Origin: Streptomyces sclerotialus
GTDB lineage: Bacteria; Actinomycetota; Actinomycetes; Streptomycetales; Streptomycetaceae
Assembly: GCF_040907265.1 (NCBI RefSeq)
Contig: NZ_JBFOHP010000002.1
Coordinates: 7,812,001 to 7,876,000 of the forward strand
DNA length: 64,000 nucleotides
Direction of reading: 5' to 3'
Shown here: piece after piece, positions 26,859 through 35,868 of the stretch
How positions within the stretch are numbered: the first letter of the stretch is position 1
Layout: each line of letters starts with the position of its first letter
Notes under the pieces: model-generated
What the model was told of the DNA's origin: nothing
Databases searched by the model: none
The model's input: the letters and a program-made list of their open reading frames with translations, nothing else
Program-made: the position numbers and the translations under genes

Positions 26859-28610
26859 ATGACCGTGAACGACCGGCAACAGCCCGCCGGTGCCGCCGCA
26901 CCGCTCCGCTCCCGCGCCTGGTTCGGGGACGGGGGCAAGAACGGCTTCATCACCCGGCACGCCCTGCGCGGCATGGGCCGCGGCGGACACAACTTCGACG
27001 GCCGCCCGGTCATCGGCATCTGCAACACCTACTCCGAACTGAACCCGTGCAACGGCCACCTCCAGCTCATCGCGGACGCCGTCAAGCGCGGCGTGCTCCA
27101 GGCCGGCGGCTTCCCGCTGGAATTCCCCGCGATGTCACTGGGCGAGCCGATCATGCGGCCGACCACCATGCTCTACCGCAACCTCGCCGCCATGGAGATC
27201 GAGGAGCAGATCCGCGCCAACCCGATGGACGCCGTCGTCCTGCTCACCGGCTGCGACAAGACCACCCCCGCCGCCCTCATGGGCGCCGCGAGCGCGGGCG
27301 TCCCCGCGATCGTCTTCACCGGCGGGCCCATGCTCAACGGCCGCTTCCGGGGCCGGCACGTCGGCTCCGGTACGGACGTGTGGCGGATGACCGAGGAGCT
27401 GCGCGCGGGCACCATCACCCAGGACGAGTTCACCGAGTTCGAGAGCTCCCTGAACCGCAGCGCGGGCCACTGCATGACCATGGGCACCGCCTCCACCATG
27501 GCCTGCCTCACCGAAGCACTCGGCATGATGGTCACGGGCGGCTCCGGACTGCCCGCCGTCGACTCCCGCCGCGGCACCCTCGCCGAGGAGACCGGCGTCC
27601 GCGCCGTCGCGCTGGCGGGCAGCGATCTCACCCCGCAGCGCATCATGACCCGCGCCGCCTTCGAGAACGCCATCCGCGTCAACGCCGCCATCGGCGGCTC
27701 CACCAACGCCGTCCTCCACCTCCTCGCCCTCGCCGGGCGCCTCGGCGTACCGCTGGCCCTGGACGACTTCGACCGGCTCGGCGCCGAACTCCCGCTGCTC
27801 ATCGACCTGATGCCGTCCGGCCGCTTCCTGATGGAGGAGTTCGCCTACGCGGGCGGACTCCCGGCCCTCATCAACGACCTGCGGGACCATCTGCACCACG
27901 ACACCGTCACGGTCACCGGGCGCAGCCTGGTCGACAACTGCGCCGGCGCCGAGGTGCACGACCGCGAGGTGATCCGCCCGCTCGACCGCCCCGTGCAGCC
28001 GGCCGGCAACGGCACGGCCGTACTGCGCGGCAACCTCGCCCCCGGCGGCGCCGTCGTCAAGCAGTCCGCCGCCGACCCGAAGCTGCTCAGCCACACCGGG
28101 CCCGCGCTGGTCTTCGACTCGCTGGAGGAGTACCTCGCCGTCGCCGAGGACCCGGACCTCGACGTCACCGCCGACACCGTCCTCGTCGTCCGCAACACCG
28201 GACCGAAGGGCTACCCCGGCATGCCCGAGGTCGGCAACGTGCAGCTGCCCAAGAAGCTGCTCGACGCGGGCGTCCGCGACATGGTGCGGATCTCCGACGC
28301 CCGGATGTCCGGCACCGCGTACGGGACGTGCGTCCTGCACGTCGCCCCCGAGGCGGCCGTCGGCGGCCCGCTCGCCCTCGTCCGCACCGGTGACCAGGTG
28401 CGCCTGGACGTCCCCGCGCGCCGGCTCGACGTACTGGTCGAGGACGCCGAACTGGAGCGCCGCCGGGCCGACTGGCAGCCGCGGCGGCCGCCCGCCGAAC
28501 GCGGCTGGAGCTACCTCTACGACCGGCACGTCACCCAGGCGGACACCGGCGTCGACCTGGACTTCCTGCGCGGCGCCAGTGACTCCACCCCGCCCCGCCA
28601 GGCGTTCTGA
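26859..28610 (+). CDS. IlvD/Edd-family dehydratase (sugar-acid dehydratase type)
   Basis: Fe-S dehydratase, 583 residues. Cluster-ligand regions CNTYSELNPCNGH (Cys55, Cys64) and TGCDKTTPAALMGAAS are present, with CMTMGTASTMAC and the C-terminal DARMSGTAYGT. The form NPCNGH and the adjacent FadR-type regulator fit the sugar-acid branch (arabonate, xylonate or similar) better than valine/isoleucine biosynthesis, where IlvD usually lies alone or with ilv genes. GGAAGGA precedes the ATG. The exact substrate is unknown. Confidence 0.88.
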   Translation: MTVNDRQQPAGAAAPLRSRAWFGDGGKNGFITRHALRGMGRGGHNFDGRPVIGICNTYSELNPCNGHLQLIADAVKRGVLQAGGFPLEFPAMSLGEPIMRPTTMLYRNLAAMEIEEQIRANPMDAVVLLTGCDKTTPAALMGAASAGVPAIVFTGGPMLNGRFRGRHVGSGTDVWRMTEELRAGTITQDEFTEFESSLNRSAGHCMTMGTASTMACLTEALGMMVTGGSGLPAVDSRRGTLAEETGVRAVALAGSDLTPQRIMTRAAFENAIRVNAAIGGSTNAVLHLLALAGRLGVPLALDDFDRLGAELPLLIDLMPSGRFLMEEFAYAGGLPALINDLRDHLHHDTVTVTGRSLVDNCAGAEVHDREVIRPLDRPVQPAGNGTAVLRGNLAPGGAVVKQSAADPKLLSHTGPALVFDSLEEYLAVAEDPDLDVTADTVLVVRNTGPKGYPGMPEVGNVQLPKKLLDAGVRDMVRISDARMSGTAYGTCVLHVAPEAAVGGPLALVRTGDQVRLDVPARRLDVLVEDAELERRRADWQPRRPPAERGWSYLYDRHVTQADTGVDLDFLRGASDSTPPRQAF

Positions 28611-28720
28611 CCCCGCACCGGAGAGGGCCGCCGGAGGTGTGACAATCGGCGGGGCGGCAGCCGGCCGCCCCGTACCGACGCACACGAGCACCGATGTGCA
28701 CGAGAGGACCGGGGAGCGGC

Positions 28721-29443
28721 GTGGAACTTCAGGGCCTGCACGGACAGGTGGTCGACCGCATCGGCCGGTCCCTCGCCGCGGACGAGATCCGCGCGGGAGA
28801 GGTCCTGCGCCTGGAGGACATCCAGGAACGGTACGGCGTCTCGCGCACGGTGGCGCGCGAGGCCGTCCGCGTGCTGGAGTCCCGGCGCGTGGTCACCAGC
28901 CGGCCCCGCGTGGGTATCACCGTGCGCCCGCTCGCCGAGTGGAACCTGTACGACCCGCAGATCATCCGCTGGCGGCTGGCCTCGCCCCGGCGCGAGGCCC
29001 AGCTGCGCGAGCTGGCCGAACTGCGGGCCGCCGTCGAACCGTCCGCCGCCGCGCTCGCCGCTTCCGGTGCGGCGTCCGCGGCCCGCGACGCGCTGACCGG
29101 GCACGCCGCCGCGATGGCGGACGCCGCCCGGGCCGGTGACCGCGCGGCCTTCGTCGCGGCGGACGCGGCCTTCCACCGCGCGCTGCTCACCGCGTCCGGC
29201 AACGGCATGTTCGCCCAGCTCGCCGAAGTGACCGAGGAGTTGCTGGTCGCCCGCCGGGACCTGGCCCTGATGCCGGCCGACCTCGACACCACCGCCGTCC
29301 GCCGCCACCAGGAGGTCGCCGAAGCGGTCGCCGAGGGCCGCCCCGCCGACGCCGCGCAGGCCGTCATGCGCATCGTCGACTCGGCACACGACGAGGTGGA
29401 ACGGCTGCTGGCGGGCGGGGGAGGGTGCGCCTACCGGGGGTGA
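28721..29443 (+). CDS. FadR-family (GntR) regulator with FCD domain
   Basis: 240 residues: N-terminal winged helix with RLEDIQERYGVSRTVAREAVRVLE (about residues 30-53), then an FCD ligand domain whose metal-binding residues are visible in DAAFHRALLTASGN and RRHQEVAEAVAEG. The GTG at 28721 has GGGAG about 6 bases upstream and gives a standard N-terminus. It lies directly behind the sugar-acid dehydratase gene, whose expression it probably controls in response to a sugar acid or product. Confidence 0.9.
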   Translation: MELQGLHGQVVDRIGRSLAADEIRAGEVLRLEDIQERYGVSRTVAREAVRVLESRRVVTSRPRVGITVRPLAEWNLYDPQIIRWRLASPRREAQLRELAELRAAVEPSAAALAASGAASAARDALTGHAAAMADAARAGDRAAFVAADAAFHRALLTASGNGMFAQLAEVTEELLVARRDLALMPADLDTTAVRRHQEVAEAVAEGRPADAAQAVMRIVDSAHDEVERLLAGGGGCAYRG

Positions 29444-29460
29444 TCCGGGCGGCGGCCGGG

Positions 29461-29540
29461 AGTCAGCAGCAGACAAGGGGAGCCAGCAGCAGACGAGAAG
29501 AGTCAGAAGTAGACGAGAAGAGTCAGAAGTAGACGATGCG
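29461..29540. repeat. Four 20-bp tandem units running into the toxin 3' end
   Basis: The unit AGTCAGAAGTAGACGAGAAG and variants start at 29461, 29481, 29501 and 29521. The last copy contains the stop codon and final codons of the minus-strand toxin gene (stop at 29523-29525). Confidence 0.9.
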
Positions 29541-29768
29541 CACGACCGTGACCGTCAGTACGCTCTCGCTCACGTAGTAGCGGATCACGACTCCCGCGAC
29601 GGTCGCCTCCCGCCGCTCCCGCTCCTTGTCGATCGCCGCGGAGCCGTGTCCGTACGGATCGTCGGCGAGCCGGCGCATACCCGCGTCGAAGCGGGTCCGT
29701 AACGCGGTCTCCATGGCATCGCGGGCCTGGTCGGCCGGCGGCGCGTACTGCAGGCGACGGCGGCTCAC
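29523..29768 (-). CDS. RelE/ParE-like toxin of a type II toxin-antitoxin pair
   Basis: 81 residues. The core RRLADDPYGHGS, then REATVAGVVIRYYVSESVLTVTVVRIVYF, matches the compact beta-sheet of RelE/ParE superfamily toxins common in Streptomyces. The GTG start overlaps the stop of the upstream gene (GTGA) and has GGAGG 5 bases before it, showing translational coupling. ParE-type toxins block gyrase and RelE-type toxins cut mRNA on the ribosome; the sequence does not tell which. The 3' end lies in a 20-bp tandem repeat. Confidence 0.72.
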   Translation of the reverse strand: MSRRRLQYAPPADQARDAMETALRTRFDAGMRRLADDPYGHGSAAIDKERERREATVAGVVIRYYVSESVLTVTVVRIVYF

Positions 29769-30040
29769 GCCACCTCCGGCCGGCTGTCGTCGGCCGGCAC
29801 GGCACCGATGTCCTCGCCGCGCTCCAGGCGCTCGAAGAGCTCCTGGTCCTCCCGGTCGGCGCCGGTGCCGCCCATGGCCCAGCGGGCCAGCCGGGCGGGC
29901 AGCTCGGCGGCCGGGACGTGCGGGATCTCCTGGTCGAACGCGCGCGCCTGCTCCTCGTCGAGGACGGCCCGGATACCGGCGATGGTGCCGGGCAGCTCCA
30001 CCAGCTCTCCGCCGATCACCGTCTTCAGCGTTGCGTCCAC
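29765..30040 (-). CDS. Antitoxin partner
   Basis: 91 residues, acidic in its C-terminal half (GADREDQELFERLERGEDIGA), as expected of an antitoxin that wraps a basic toxin. The GTG at 30040 has GAGGAGG about 6 bases upstream. Its stop overlaps the toxin start by four bases. The N-terminal ~60 residues are an antitoxin-like stretch conserved with this kind of toxin in actinomycetes, not a recognisable DNA-binding fold. The pairing is inferred from overlap, size and charge. Confidence 0.7.
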   Translation of the reverse strand: MDATLKTVIGGELVELPGTIAGIRAVLDEEQARAFDQEIPHVPAAELPARLARWAMGGTGADREDQELFERLERGEDIGAVPADDSRPEVA

Positions 30041-30147
30041 GGCCGACCTCCTCGCGCGACCTTCCCGCGCCAGGGACCACCGTACGCCCATCGGGCCCGG
30101 TCGTGCCGTGCGTACCGGCAAGACCGCCGGCACCGGGAAGAGAAAGG

Positions 30148-30176
30148 GGCGTGGGCCCGCGGTGCGGGCCCACGCC
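30148..30176 (-). terminator. Terminator between CBS gene and toxin-antitoxin pair
   Basis: GGCGTGGGCCCGC (30148-30160) pairs perfectly with GCGGGCCCACGCC (30164-30176), three-base loop. It separates the transcripts. Confidence 0.8.
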
Positions 30177-30254
30177 GACGGAGTAGGCGGAGGCGAACGA
30201 TCAGCACGGCTGATCGCCGTGCGGGCGCCCGGCCAGGGGCTACGGCACAGGCAC

Positions 30255-30674
30255 TCAGCGCTGCGCCGTGATGCTCTCGGCCCAGTCGGCCATCTGGTCG
30301 TCGGTGAGATGACCGGCCAGATCGGCCTCGCTGATCATGCCGACCAGCCGTTTGTTCTGGATCACCGGGAGACGGCGGATCTGGTGTCCCCGCATCTCCT
30401 CCAGCACCTCGCTGACGTCGGCGTCCGCGTCGATCCAACGGGGCGTGCCCTTGGCCATCTCGTGCGCGGTGACCTGGGCCGGATCGTGTCCCATGGCCAC
30501 GCAGCCGACCACGATGTCGCGGTCGGTGAGGATGCCGCACAGCCGCTCGTCCGCGTTGCTGATCGGCAGGGCGCCCACATCGAGCTCCCGCATCAGCTGC
30601 GCCGCGCGGTCCAGGGTCGCGTCCTCGGGGATCCACTGGGCGCCGGGGTGCATGATGTCTCCGGCAGTGGTCAT
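30255..30674 (-). CDS. CBS-domain protein (two CBS motifs)
   Basis: 139 residues made of a CBS pair: first motif around TAGDIMHPGAQWIPEDATLDRAAQLM to CGILTDRDIVV, second from WIDADADVSEVLEEM to LVGMISEADLAGH. Such stand-alone pairs bind adenine nucleotides and are common stress- or dormancy-related proteins in actinobacteria. The ATG at 30674 has GGAGG about 7 bases upstream. The target is unknown. Confidence 0.9.
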   Translation of the reverse strand: MTTAGDIMHPGAQWIPEDATLDRAAQLMRELDVGALPISNADERLCGILTDRDIVVGCVAMGHDPAQVTAHEMAKGTPRWIDADADVSEVLEEMRGHQIRRLPVIQNKRLVGMISEADLAGHLTDDQMADWAESITAQR

Positions 30675-31273
30675 GAAGGTACCTCCCATGCCGGACGGCC
30701 GGCGCGGCGCCGGGCGCGCCGCAGGTCCCGGCACTTCCATTCTGGTCACTGGTCACCGGCCCCGCATGTCCGCACGGGACGGTGCACCGGGGGACCGGGG
30801 GACCGGGGGACCGGGGGACCGGGGCGAGTACGTCCCCCGGTATCCGGGGGGGGCGGGTACGTCCCCTGGTATGGCGACGGGTGTACGTGGGCAGTGGTGA
30901 CACTGTGTCTCACAGTGTCGGCCGGCCGACATCGGAGACCGGGCCGGCGGGCCGCCGTACCACCACGCCACCCAGACCCCGTGCACGGAGGCTGCGCGGC
31001 CCGCCGGTCACCCCTTCCACCGTGCCTTCCACCGTGTCCGCCCGTCAGGTCCCGCCGGGGCGGCCGGAATTCGCCGGGCGGACGGCCCCGCGTCGGGTAC
31101 TCTTGGCGCCTCCAGTGATCGTGCTGGACCAGGACCGAGGAGGTGAGACCCATTTCCGCTGTGACAGGCCGGGTCCTCCCCGCTCGCATCCGCGCGGTCC
31201 CCGCGGCGCCCTCGCCGTAGCGACCGGAAGGGGAGGCGTGCCCGGCGTCCGCCAGGCACGTGAAAGGCTTCCC
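30675..31273. other. Long intergenic region with G-rich repeats
   Basis: 599 bases between divergent genes. It contains a G-rich 9-bp tandem array at 30787-30825 and two similar ~22-base segments (CGAGTACGTCCCCCGGTAT and CGGGTACGTCCCCTGGTAT) near 30824-30872. Near 31130-31150 a strong Shine-Dalgarno-like GAGGAGG is followed by no conventional start codon. No gene is supported. Confidence 0.5.
30787..30825. repeat. G-rich 9-bp tandem array
   Basis: CCGGGGGAC is repeated more than four times in a row. Four or more runs of five Gs in one strand could form a G-quadruplex. Confidence 0.85.
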
Positions 31274-32134
31274 ATGTCGCTCCCCGCTTCTCCCCGTATA
31301 CGCTCCCTCCGTTCCGCCGCCGTCAGCCGCCTCCGGGAGACCGGTTCGGTCTTCGCCGAGGACGAGGCGGACCTGCTGCTCGCCACGGCCGGCAGCCCCG
31401 CCCAGCTCGACGCCATGGTGGAACGGCGCGCCGCCGGCCTGCCACTGGAACAGGTACTGGGCTGGGCGGAGTTCTGTGGCCTGCGGGTGACCGTGGCCCC
31501 CGGTGTCTTCGTGCCCCGCCGCCGCACCGAATTCCTCGCCGGGCAGGCCGTCGCGCTCGCCACCGCCGCGCTCGCGGACACCGCTGCCCCGGCCACCCGT
31601 CCGCTGGTGGTCGACCTGTGCTGCGGTTCCGGGGCGGTGGGGGCCGCGCTGGCCGCCGCCGTACCGGACCCCGGCGTGGAGCTGTACGCCGCGGACATCG
31701 ACCCGGCCGCGGTCCGCTGCGCCCGCCGCAACATCCCCCGCACGGTCGGCGAGGTCCACGAGGGCGACCTGTTCGAAGCCCTCCCGGAAACGGTGCGCGG
31801 CCGCATCGACGTGCTCGTCGCCAACGTCCCCTACGTCCCCACGGACGAGGTCGGCCTGCTGCCGCCGGAGGCCCGGGAGCACGAGCCGCTGGCGGCCCTG
31901 GACGGCGGGGCCGACGGACTGGACATCCTGCGGCGGGTGACGGCCGCCGCGCCGTACTGGCTGGCGCCGGGCGGCCACCTCCTCGTCGAGACGAGCGAAC
32001 GCCAGGCCCCGTCGGCGGCCGAGGTGTTCCGCCGCAGCGGCCTGGCGCCACGCGTGGTCTCCTCGGAGGAGGAGTACGCGACGGTCATCATCGGCACCGC
32101 CGCCGGCCGGCCCGCCCTTGCCCCGGGCGGCTGA
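31274..32134 (+). CDS. PrmC/HemK-like N5-glutamine methyltransferase
   Basis: 286 residues. An N-terminal helical domain ends in GVFVPRRRTEFLAGQAV, followed by the SAM-binding VVDLCCGSGAVGAAL (about residues 113-127). The substrate motif is NVPY (VANVPYVP) in place of the canonical NPPY of release-factor methyltransferases. Such variant homologues are common as second copies in Streptomyces and their substrates are not established. GAAAGG precedes the ATG. Confidence 0.85.
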   Translation: MSLPASPRIRSLRSAAVSRLRETGSVFAEDEADLLLATAGSPAQLDAMVERRAAGLPLEQVLGWAEFCGLRVTVAPGVFVPRRRTEFLAGQAVALATAALADTAAPATRPLVVDLCCGSGAVGAALAAAVPDPGVELYAADIDPAAVRCARRNIPRTVGEVHEGDLFEALPETVRGRIDVLVANVPYVPTDEVGLLPPEAREHEPLAALDGGADGLDILRRVTAAAPYWLAPGGHLLVETSERQAPSAAEVFRRSGLAPRVVSSEEEYATVIIGTAAGRPALAPGG

Positions 32135-32214
32135 CGCGTGGTGAGGAACGGATCATGGCGGGAACCCTCCCAGCGGAAACCGGCCACCCGCACACGGGAG
32201 GGAGACGGACGGCG

Positions 32215-33285
32215 ATGACCACGCACCGTTCCGCCGACACCAGCACAGCCGACGAGGAGCACGGGAGCACACCCAAGGACGACGGCAACACGGAGTACGG
32301 CAGAAAGTCCTTCAAGCGGTCCAGGAGTCACTTCGCCGACCGCGTCACCGCCGACGGCCGGGACGGCTGGCCCGTCGAGGCCGGCCGCTACCGCCTGGTG
32401 GCCAGCCGCGCCTGCCCCTGGGCCAGCCGCGCCCTGGTCTCCCGGCGGCTGCTCGGCCTGGAGGACGCGCTGTCGCTCGCCGTCGTCGACCCGATCCAGG
32501 ACGACCGCAGCTGGCGCTTCACCCTGGACCCGGACGGCCGCGACCCGGTACTGGGCATCCGCTACCTCAGTGAGGCGTACGACGCGCGCGAGACCGGTTA
32601 CCCCGGTGGCGTCAGCGTGCCCGCCGTCGTGGACGTGCCCAGCGGGAAGCTCGTGACCAACGACTTCCAGCAGATCACCCTCGACCTCGCGACCGAGTGG
32701 ACCGCGCTGCACCGGCCGGGCGCGCCCGATCTGTACCCGGAGCCGCTGCGCGACGAGATCGACGAGGTCATGGACGGCGTCTACCGGGACGTCAACAACG
32801 GTGTGTACCGGGCCGGCTTCGCGACCGGGCAGCGCGAGTACGAGGAGGCGTACGAGGACGTCTTCCGGCGCCTGGAGTACTTGTCCTGGCGGCTGTCCGA
32901 CCGCCGCTACCTGGTCGGGGACACCATCACCGAGGCGGACATCCGGCTCTTCACCACGCTGGTGCGGTTCGACGCCGTCTACCACGGCCACTTCAAGTGC
33001 AACCGGTACAAGCTGGCCGAGGACCCGGTGCTCTGGGCGTACGTGCGCGACCTGTACCAGACGCCCGGGTTCGGGGACACCGTCGACTTCGACCACATCA
33101 AGCGGCACTACTACCAGGTGCACACGGGGATCAACCCGACGCAGGTCGTGCCCCGCGGCCCCGACCTCGCCGGCTGGCTGACCCCGCACCACCGCGAGCA
33201 GCTGGGCGGCCGGCCCTTCGGCGACGGCACGCCTCCGGGGCCGGTGCCGCCGGGGGAGGAGGTCCCGCGCGCCGGGCGTCCCTGA
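32215..33285 (+). CDS. Glutathionyl-hydroquinone-reductase-like protein (Omega-class GST fold)
   Basis: 356 residues. The catalytic Cys67 lies in SRACPWASR, the CPWA signature of Xi/Omega-class enzymes that reduce S-conjugated hydroquinones. The C-terminal GST helical domain follows (LSWRLSDRRYLVGDTITEADIRLFTTLVRFDAVY). Actinomycetes make mycothiol instead of glutathione, so the physiological thiol is probably mycothiol. An ATG at 32155 with GAGGAA would add 20 residues; 32215 follows GGGAGGGAG and fits the family start. It is probably co-transcribed with the methyltransferase. Confidence 0.88.
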   Translation: MTTHRSADTSTADEEHGSTPKDDGNTEYGRKSFKRSRSHFADRVTADGRDGWPVEAGRYRLVASRACPWASRALVSRRLLGLEDALSLAVVDPIQDDRSWRFTLDPDGRDPVLGIRYLSEAYDARETGYPGGVSVPAVVDVPSGKLVTNDFQQITLDLATEWTALHRPGAPDLYPEPLRDEIDEVMDGVYRDVNNGVYRAGFATGQREYEEAYEDVFRRLEYLSWRLSDRRYLVGDTITEADIRLFTTLVRFDAVYHGHFKCNRYKLAEDPVLWAYVRDLYQTPGFGDTVDFDHIKRHYYQVHTGINPTQVVPRGPDLAGWLTPHHREQLGGRPFGDGTPPGPVPPGEEVPRAGRP

Positions 33286-33328
33286 AGCACGGTTCTCAGG
33301 AAGGCACGGCGCTCAGGGGGCACGGTCC

Positions 33329-34118
33329 TCAGGCGTCGTCGGCGGCGTACACGCGTACGCCGCCGACATACGTCTGCAGGACCCGTGTCGCGGCGATGTC
33401 CCCGGCAGGGTCCTCGAAGGGGTCGCGGTCGAGGACGGCGAGGACGGCGAGGACGGCGAGGACGGCGAGGTGGCCGGCCCGGACCGTGCCGGTGTCGTCG
33501 AGGTGGTTCACGTAGGCGCTGCCTGCGGTGTACGCGGCGAGCGCGGCGCCGAGGCCGAGGCGCTGCTCGGGGAGGAAGGCCGGGCTGTCGGGACCGGCGT
33601 CCGGCCGGCGGCGGTGGACGGTGGTGTGCAGTGCGGCCATCGGGTCGGGACTGCTGACCGGCCAGTCGCTGCCGGCGGCGAGCGTGGCGCCGGAGCGGAG
33701 CAGGTCGCCGAAGGGGTACTGGAGGGCGGCCCGTTCGGCGCCGAGGAACGGAATGGTGAGGTCGTCCATCTGCGGCTCATGGGCGGCCCAGAGCGCCTGG
33801 ATGTTGGCGGTGGCGCCGAGCCGGCGGAAGCGGGGCACGTCGTCGGGGTGGACGATCTGGAGGTGGGCGAGGTGCGGGCGGTTGTCGGTCCAGCCGTTGG
33901 CCGCGCGCGCCGCCGCGACGGCGTCGAGGGATTCGCGGACGGCGCGGTCGCCCAGCGCGTGGAAGTGCACCTGGAAGCCGTGCGCGTCGAGCTCGGTGAC
34001 GTAACGGCGCAGCGCTTCCGGCTCGATGAAGGAGATGCCGCTGTTGTCGGAGGCGCAGCCGCAGGCGGTGAGGTAGGCCGCCGGTGAGGACGAGGTCGGC
34101 GGGGTGCGAATGCGGCAT
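33329..34118 (-). pseudogene. YtcJ-like amidohydrolase, internally deleted and frameshifted
   Basis: The first codons (MPHSHPADLVLTGG from 34118) are the N-terminus of a YtcJ-type amidohydrolase. They break off after about 13 residues. In another frame the C-terminal part begins with AYLTACGCASDNSG and continues through FHALGDRAVRESLDA and AGSDWPVSSPDP to the stop at 33329. Roughly 300 central residues, including the N-terminal HxH metal site, are missing. The gene cannot make a functional enzyme. A 9-bp tandem repeat (33431-33469) encodes AVLAVLAVL near the 3' end. Confidence 0.8.
33431..33469. repeat. 9-bp tandem array in the amidohydrolase remnant
   Basis: GAGGACGGC is repeated four times plus a partial copy, giving an Ala-Val-Leu repeat on the minus strand. 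Confidence 0.85.
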
Positions 34119-34177
34119 GAGCGGGCTCCTGGATCAGCGCTACCGGCGCAGGCTCCGGTGCGGCGGGCCTCACCCGG

Positions 34178-35039
34178 TCAGCGGTGCAGTGCGGCGCGCA
34201 GTGCGGAGTACGCCGCGCCGTTCGCCTCGGCGGCGGCGGGCAGCGCGTCCGCCATGCCGAAGAACCCGTGGAAGACCCCGTCGTAGCGCCGGACGTCCAC
34301 CGCGACGCCCGCCTCCCGCAGGCGTCGGGAGGGGCGCCGCCGTCGGCCCGCCCGCCCAGGTACTGCTGCCAGTACCAGCGCAGATGGTCGGCGGTGACGA
34401 AGTACCCGTGGGCGTTCTCCCGGTAGGACGGGGTGTTCTGGGCGGGGTCGGGCATCGGGTAGACCAGCAGCTGGAAGACGGGCATCGGGCCGCCCCGGTC
34501 CCGGGCCATCAGCGGGAGCACCGCGGCGAGGTTGCCGCCCGCGCTGTCGCCGGCCACCGCGATGCGGCCGGGGGCGCCGCCCACCTCAGGGGCGTGTGCG
34601 GCGGCCCAGCTCAGCACCGCGTAGGCGTCCTCGGCGGCGGCCGGGAACCGGTGCTCGGGTGCCCGCCGGTAGTCCACGGAGACGACCAGCGCCCCGGTGG
34701 CGTTGGCCGCCTCCCGGCACATCCGGTCGTGCGAGTCCAGGTCACAGATCACGAAGCCGCCGCCGTGGCAGAACACGACCACGGGCAGCGGAGTGCCGTC
34801 GGGGACGCGCGGCCAGTACAGGCGTACCGGCGGGACCTCGGGGGCGCCGGCCGGGCCGGGCAGCCGCCGGTCCTCGACCCGGGCCACCGGAACGGGCGCC
34901 GCTGAGGGGGCGGCTGGGCCGCGAGGATGCGGCGTGCCTCGGCCGCGTCCAGCACCTCCGTGCCCAGGCGAGGGAAGTGCGCCTCGGTCAGGTCGATGAT
35001 CGCTTTGGCCACGGGGTCCAACGGCACGTGTGCTCTCAC
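34178..35039 (-). pseudogene. Alpha/beta hydrolase (HSL-type esterase), frameshifted and internally deleted
   Basis: From the GTG at 35039 the N-terminus reads VPLDPVAKAIIDLTEAHFPRL. Near 34910 the coding frame shifts. The core follows with the oxyanion motif FCHGGGFV and the nucleophile elbow GDSAGGN. After YLGGRADGGA (about 34340) roughly 50 residues carrying the catalytic Asp are missing, and the frame shifts again to RRLREAGVAVDVRRYDGVFHGFFGM, with the catalytic His region, ending at 34178. Two frame changes and a deletion make it a pseudogene. It lies next to the broken amidohydrolase on the same strand. Confidence 0.8.
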
Positions 35040-35135
35040 CTCGTCGCGGTCGAGCCGGCAGCAAGCTGGCGAAGTATGACGATGAGAAATACGCCTAGGC
35101 GAAATGTCAATGCCGCCGGAGCCGCGACGGAGACG

Positions 35136-35780
35136 TCAGTCGGCCTTCTCGCCGCGCCCGGGCCGGTCAGCGCCGGATGCCGGCTCCTCGGCCGCGCGTA
35201 CCGTCGCGGCCACCTCGTCGAGGTCACGCAGCGCCGATTCGGCGAACTCGCGCTCGGCCTCGTAGTACTTCTCCGACCACCGCAGGACGAGCTCGGTGTA
35301 CGCCCAGGACTGCTCCTTGGCGGAACCCTCGGCCGTGGCACGGGCCCGGCGGCTCATCTTCTCGGCGTACGCGCGGTGTTGCTCGAGGACGCCGCGCAGC
35401 TGGTCCGGCTCCGTCATGTGGCCGAGCCACAGCCGCAGCATCACACCGTGCTTGAGTACGGGAGGCTCCACCGGGGCCTCGCTCACCCACCGGGCGGCGG
35501 CCTCCTTGCCGCTCGGGGTGATGCTGTACATCCGCTTGCCGCGGACTCCGTCCTCCTGGGACACCGTCCGGGACGTGACGTAACCGTGCTTCTCCAGGCG
35601 CTTGAGCTCGCCGTAGACCTGGCTGGCCGACGGGCTCCAGTAGAAGAACTGCAGGCTCGCATCGGCCCACTTCTTCAGGTCGTACCCGGACAGCTCCTCG
35701 CCGAAGGAGAGCAGCCCCAGTACGGCCCAGCTGGTGGGCGGCAGTTCAGCGGGGTCGAAGGGTGCGGTGGACTCGGTCAC
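35136..35780 (-). CDS. PadR-family transcriptional regulator
   Basis: 214 residues. The winged-helix part LGLLSFGEELSGYDLKKW to SQVYGELKRLEKHGYVTSRTV is typical PadR, followed by a C-terminal helical dimerisation domain of the vir-type (longer PadR subgroup). The GTG at 35780 is the only plausible start before the divergent gene; no clear ribosome site, so it may be leaderless. It probably represses the divergent NmrA-like gene. Confidence 0.88.
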   Translation of the reverse strand: MTESTAPFDPAELPPTSWAVLGLLSFGEELSGYDLKKWADASLQFFYWSPSASQVYGELKRLEKHGYVTSRTVSQEDGVRGKRMYSITPSGKEAAARWVSEAPVEPPVLKHGVMLRLWLGHMTEPDQLRGVLEQHRAYAEKMSRRARATAEGSAKEQSWAYTELVLRWSEKYYEAEREFAESALRDLDEVAATVRAAEEPASGADRPGRGEKAD

Positions 35781-35868
35781 GGGCGTGAGTATAGGACCGG
35801 TGCCGCAGGTGAGCGGCGGTGCGTCGAGGGCGCGGAATACCCCGGGGCCGGCCGGGGCTGACCTGATC

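Noticed and set aside
31130..31220. Possible ATT-start leader reading frame: GAGGAGG, 8 bases, then ATT TCC GCT, stop at 31218
   Set aside because: ATT starts are essentially limited to infC; the 23-codon frame has only weak resemblance to an IF-3 start and no downstream continuation.
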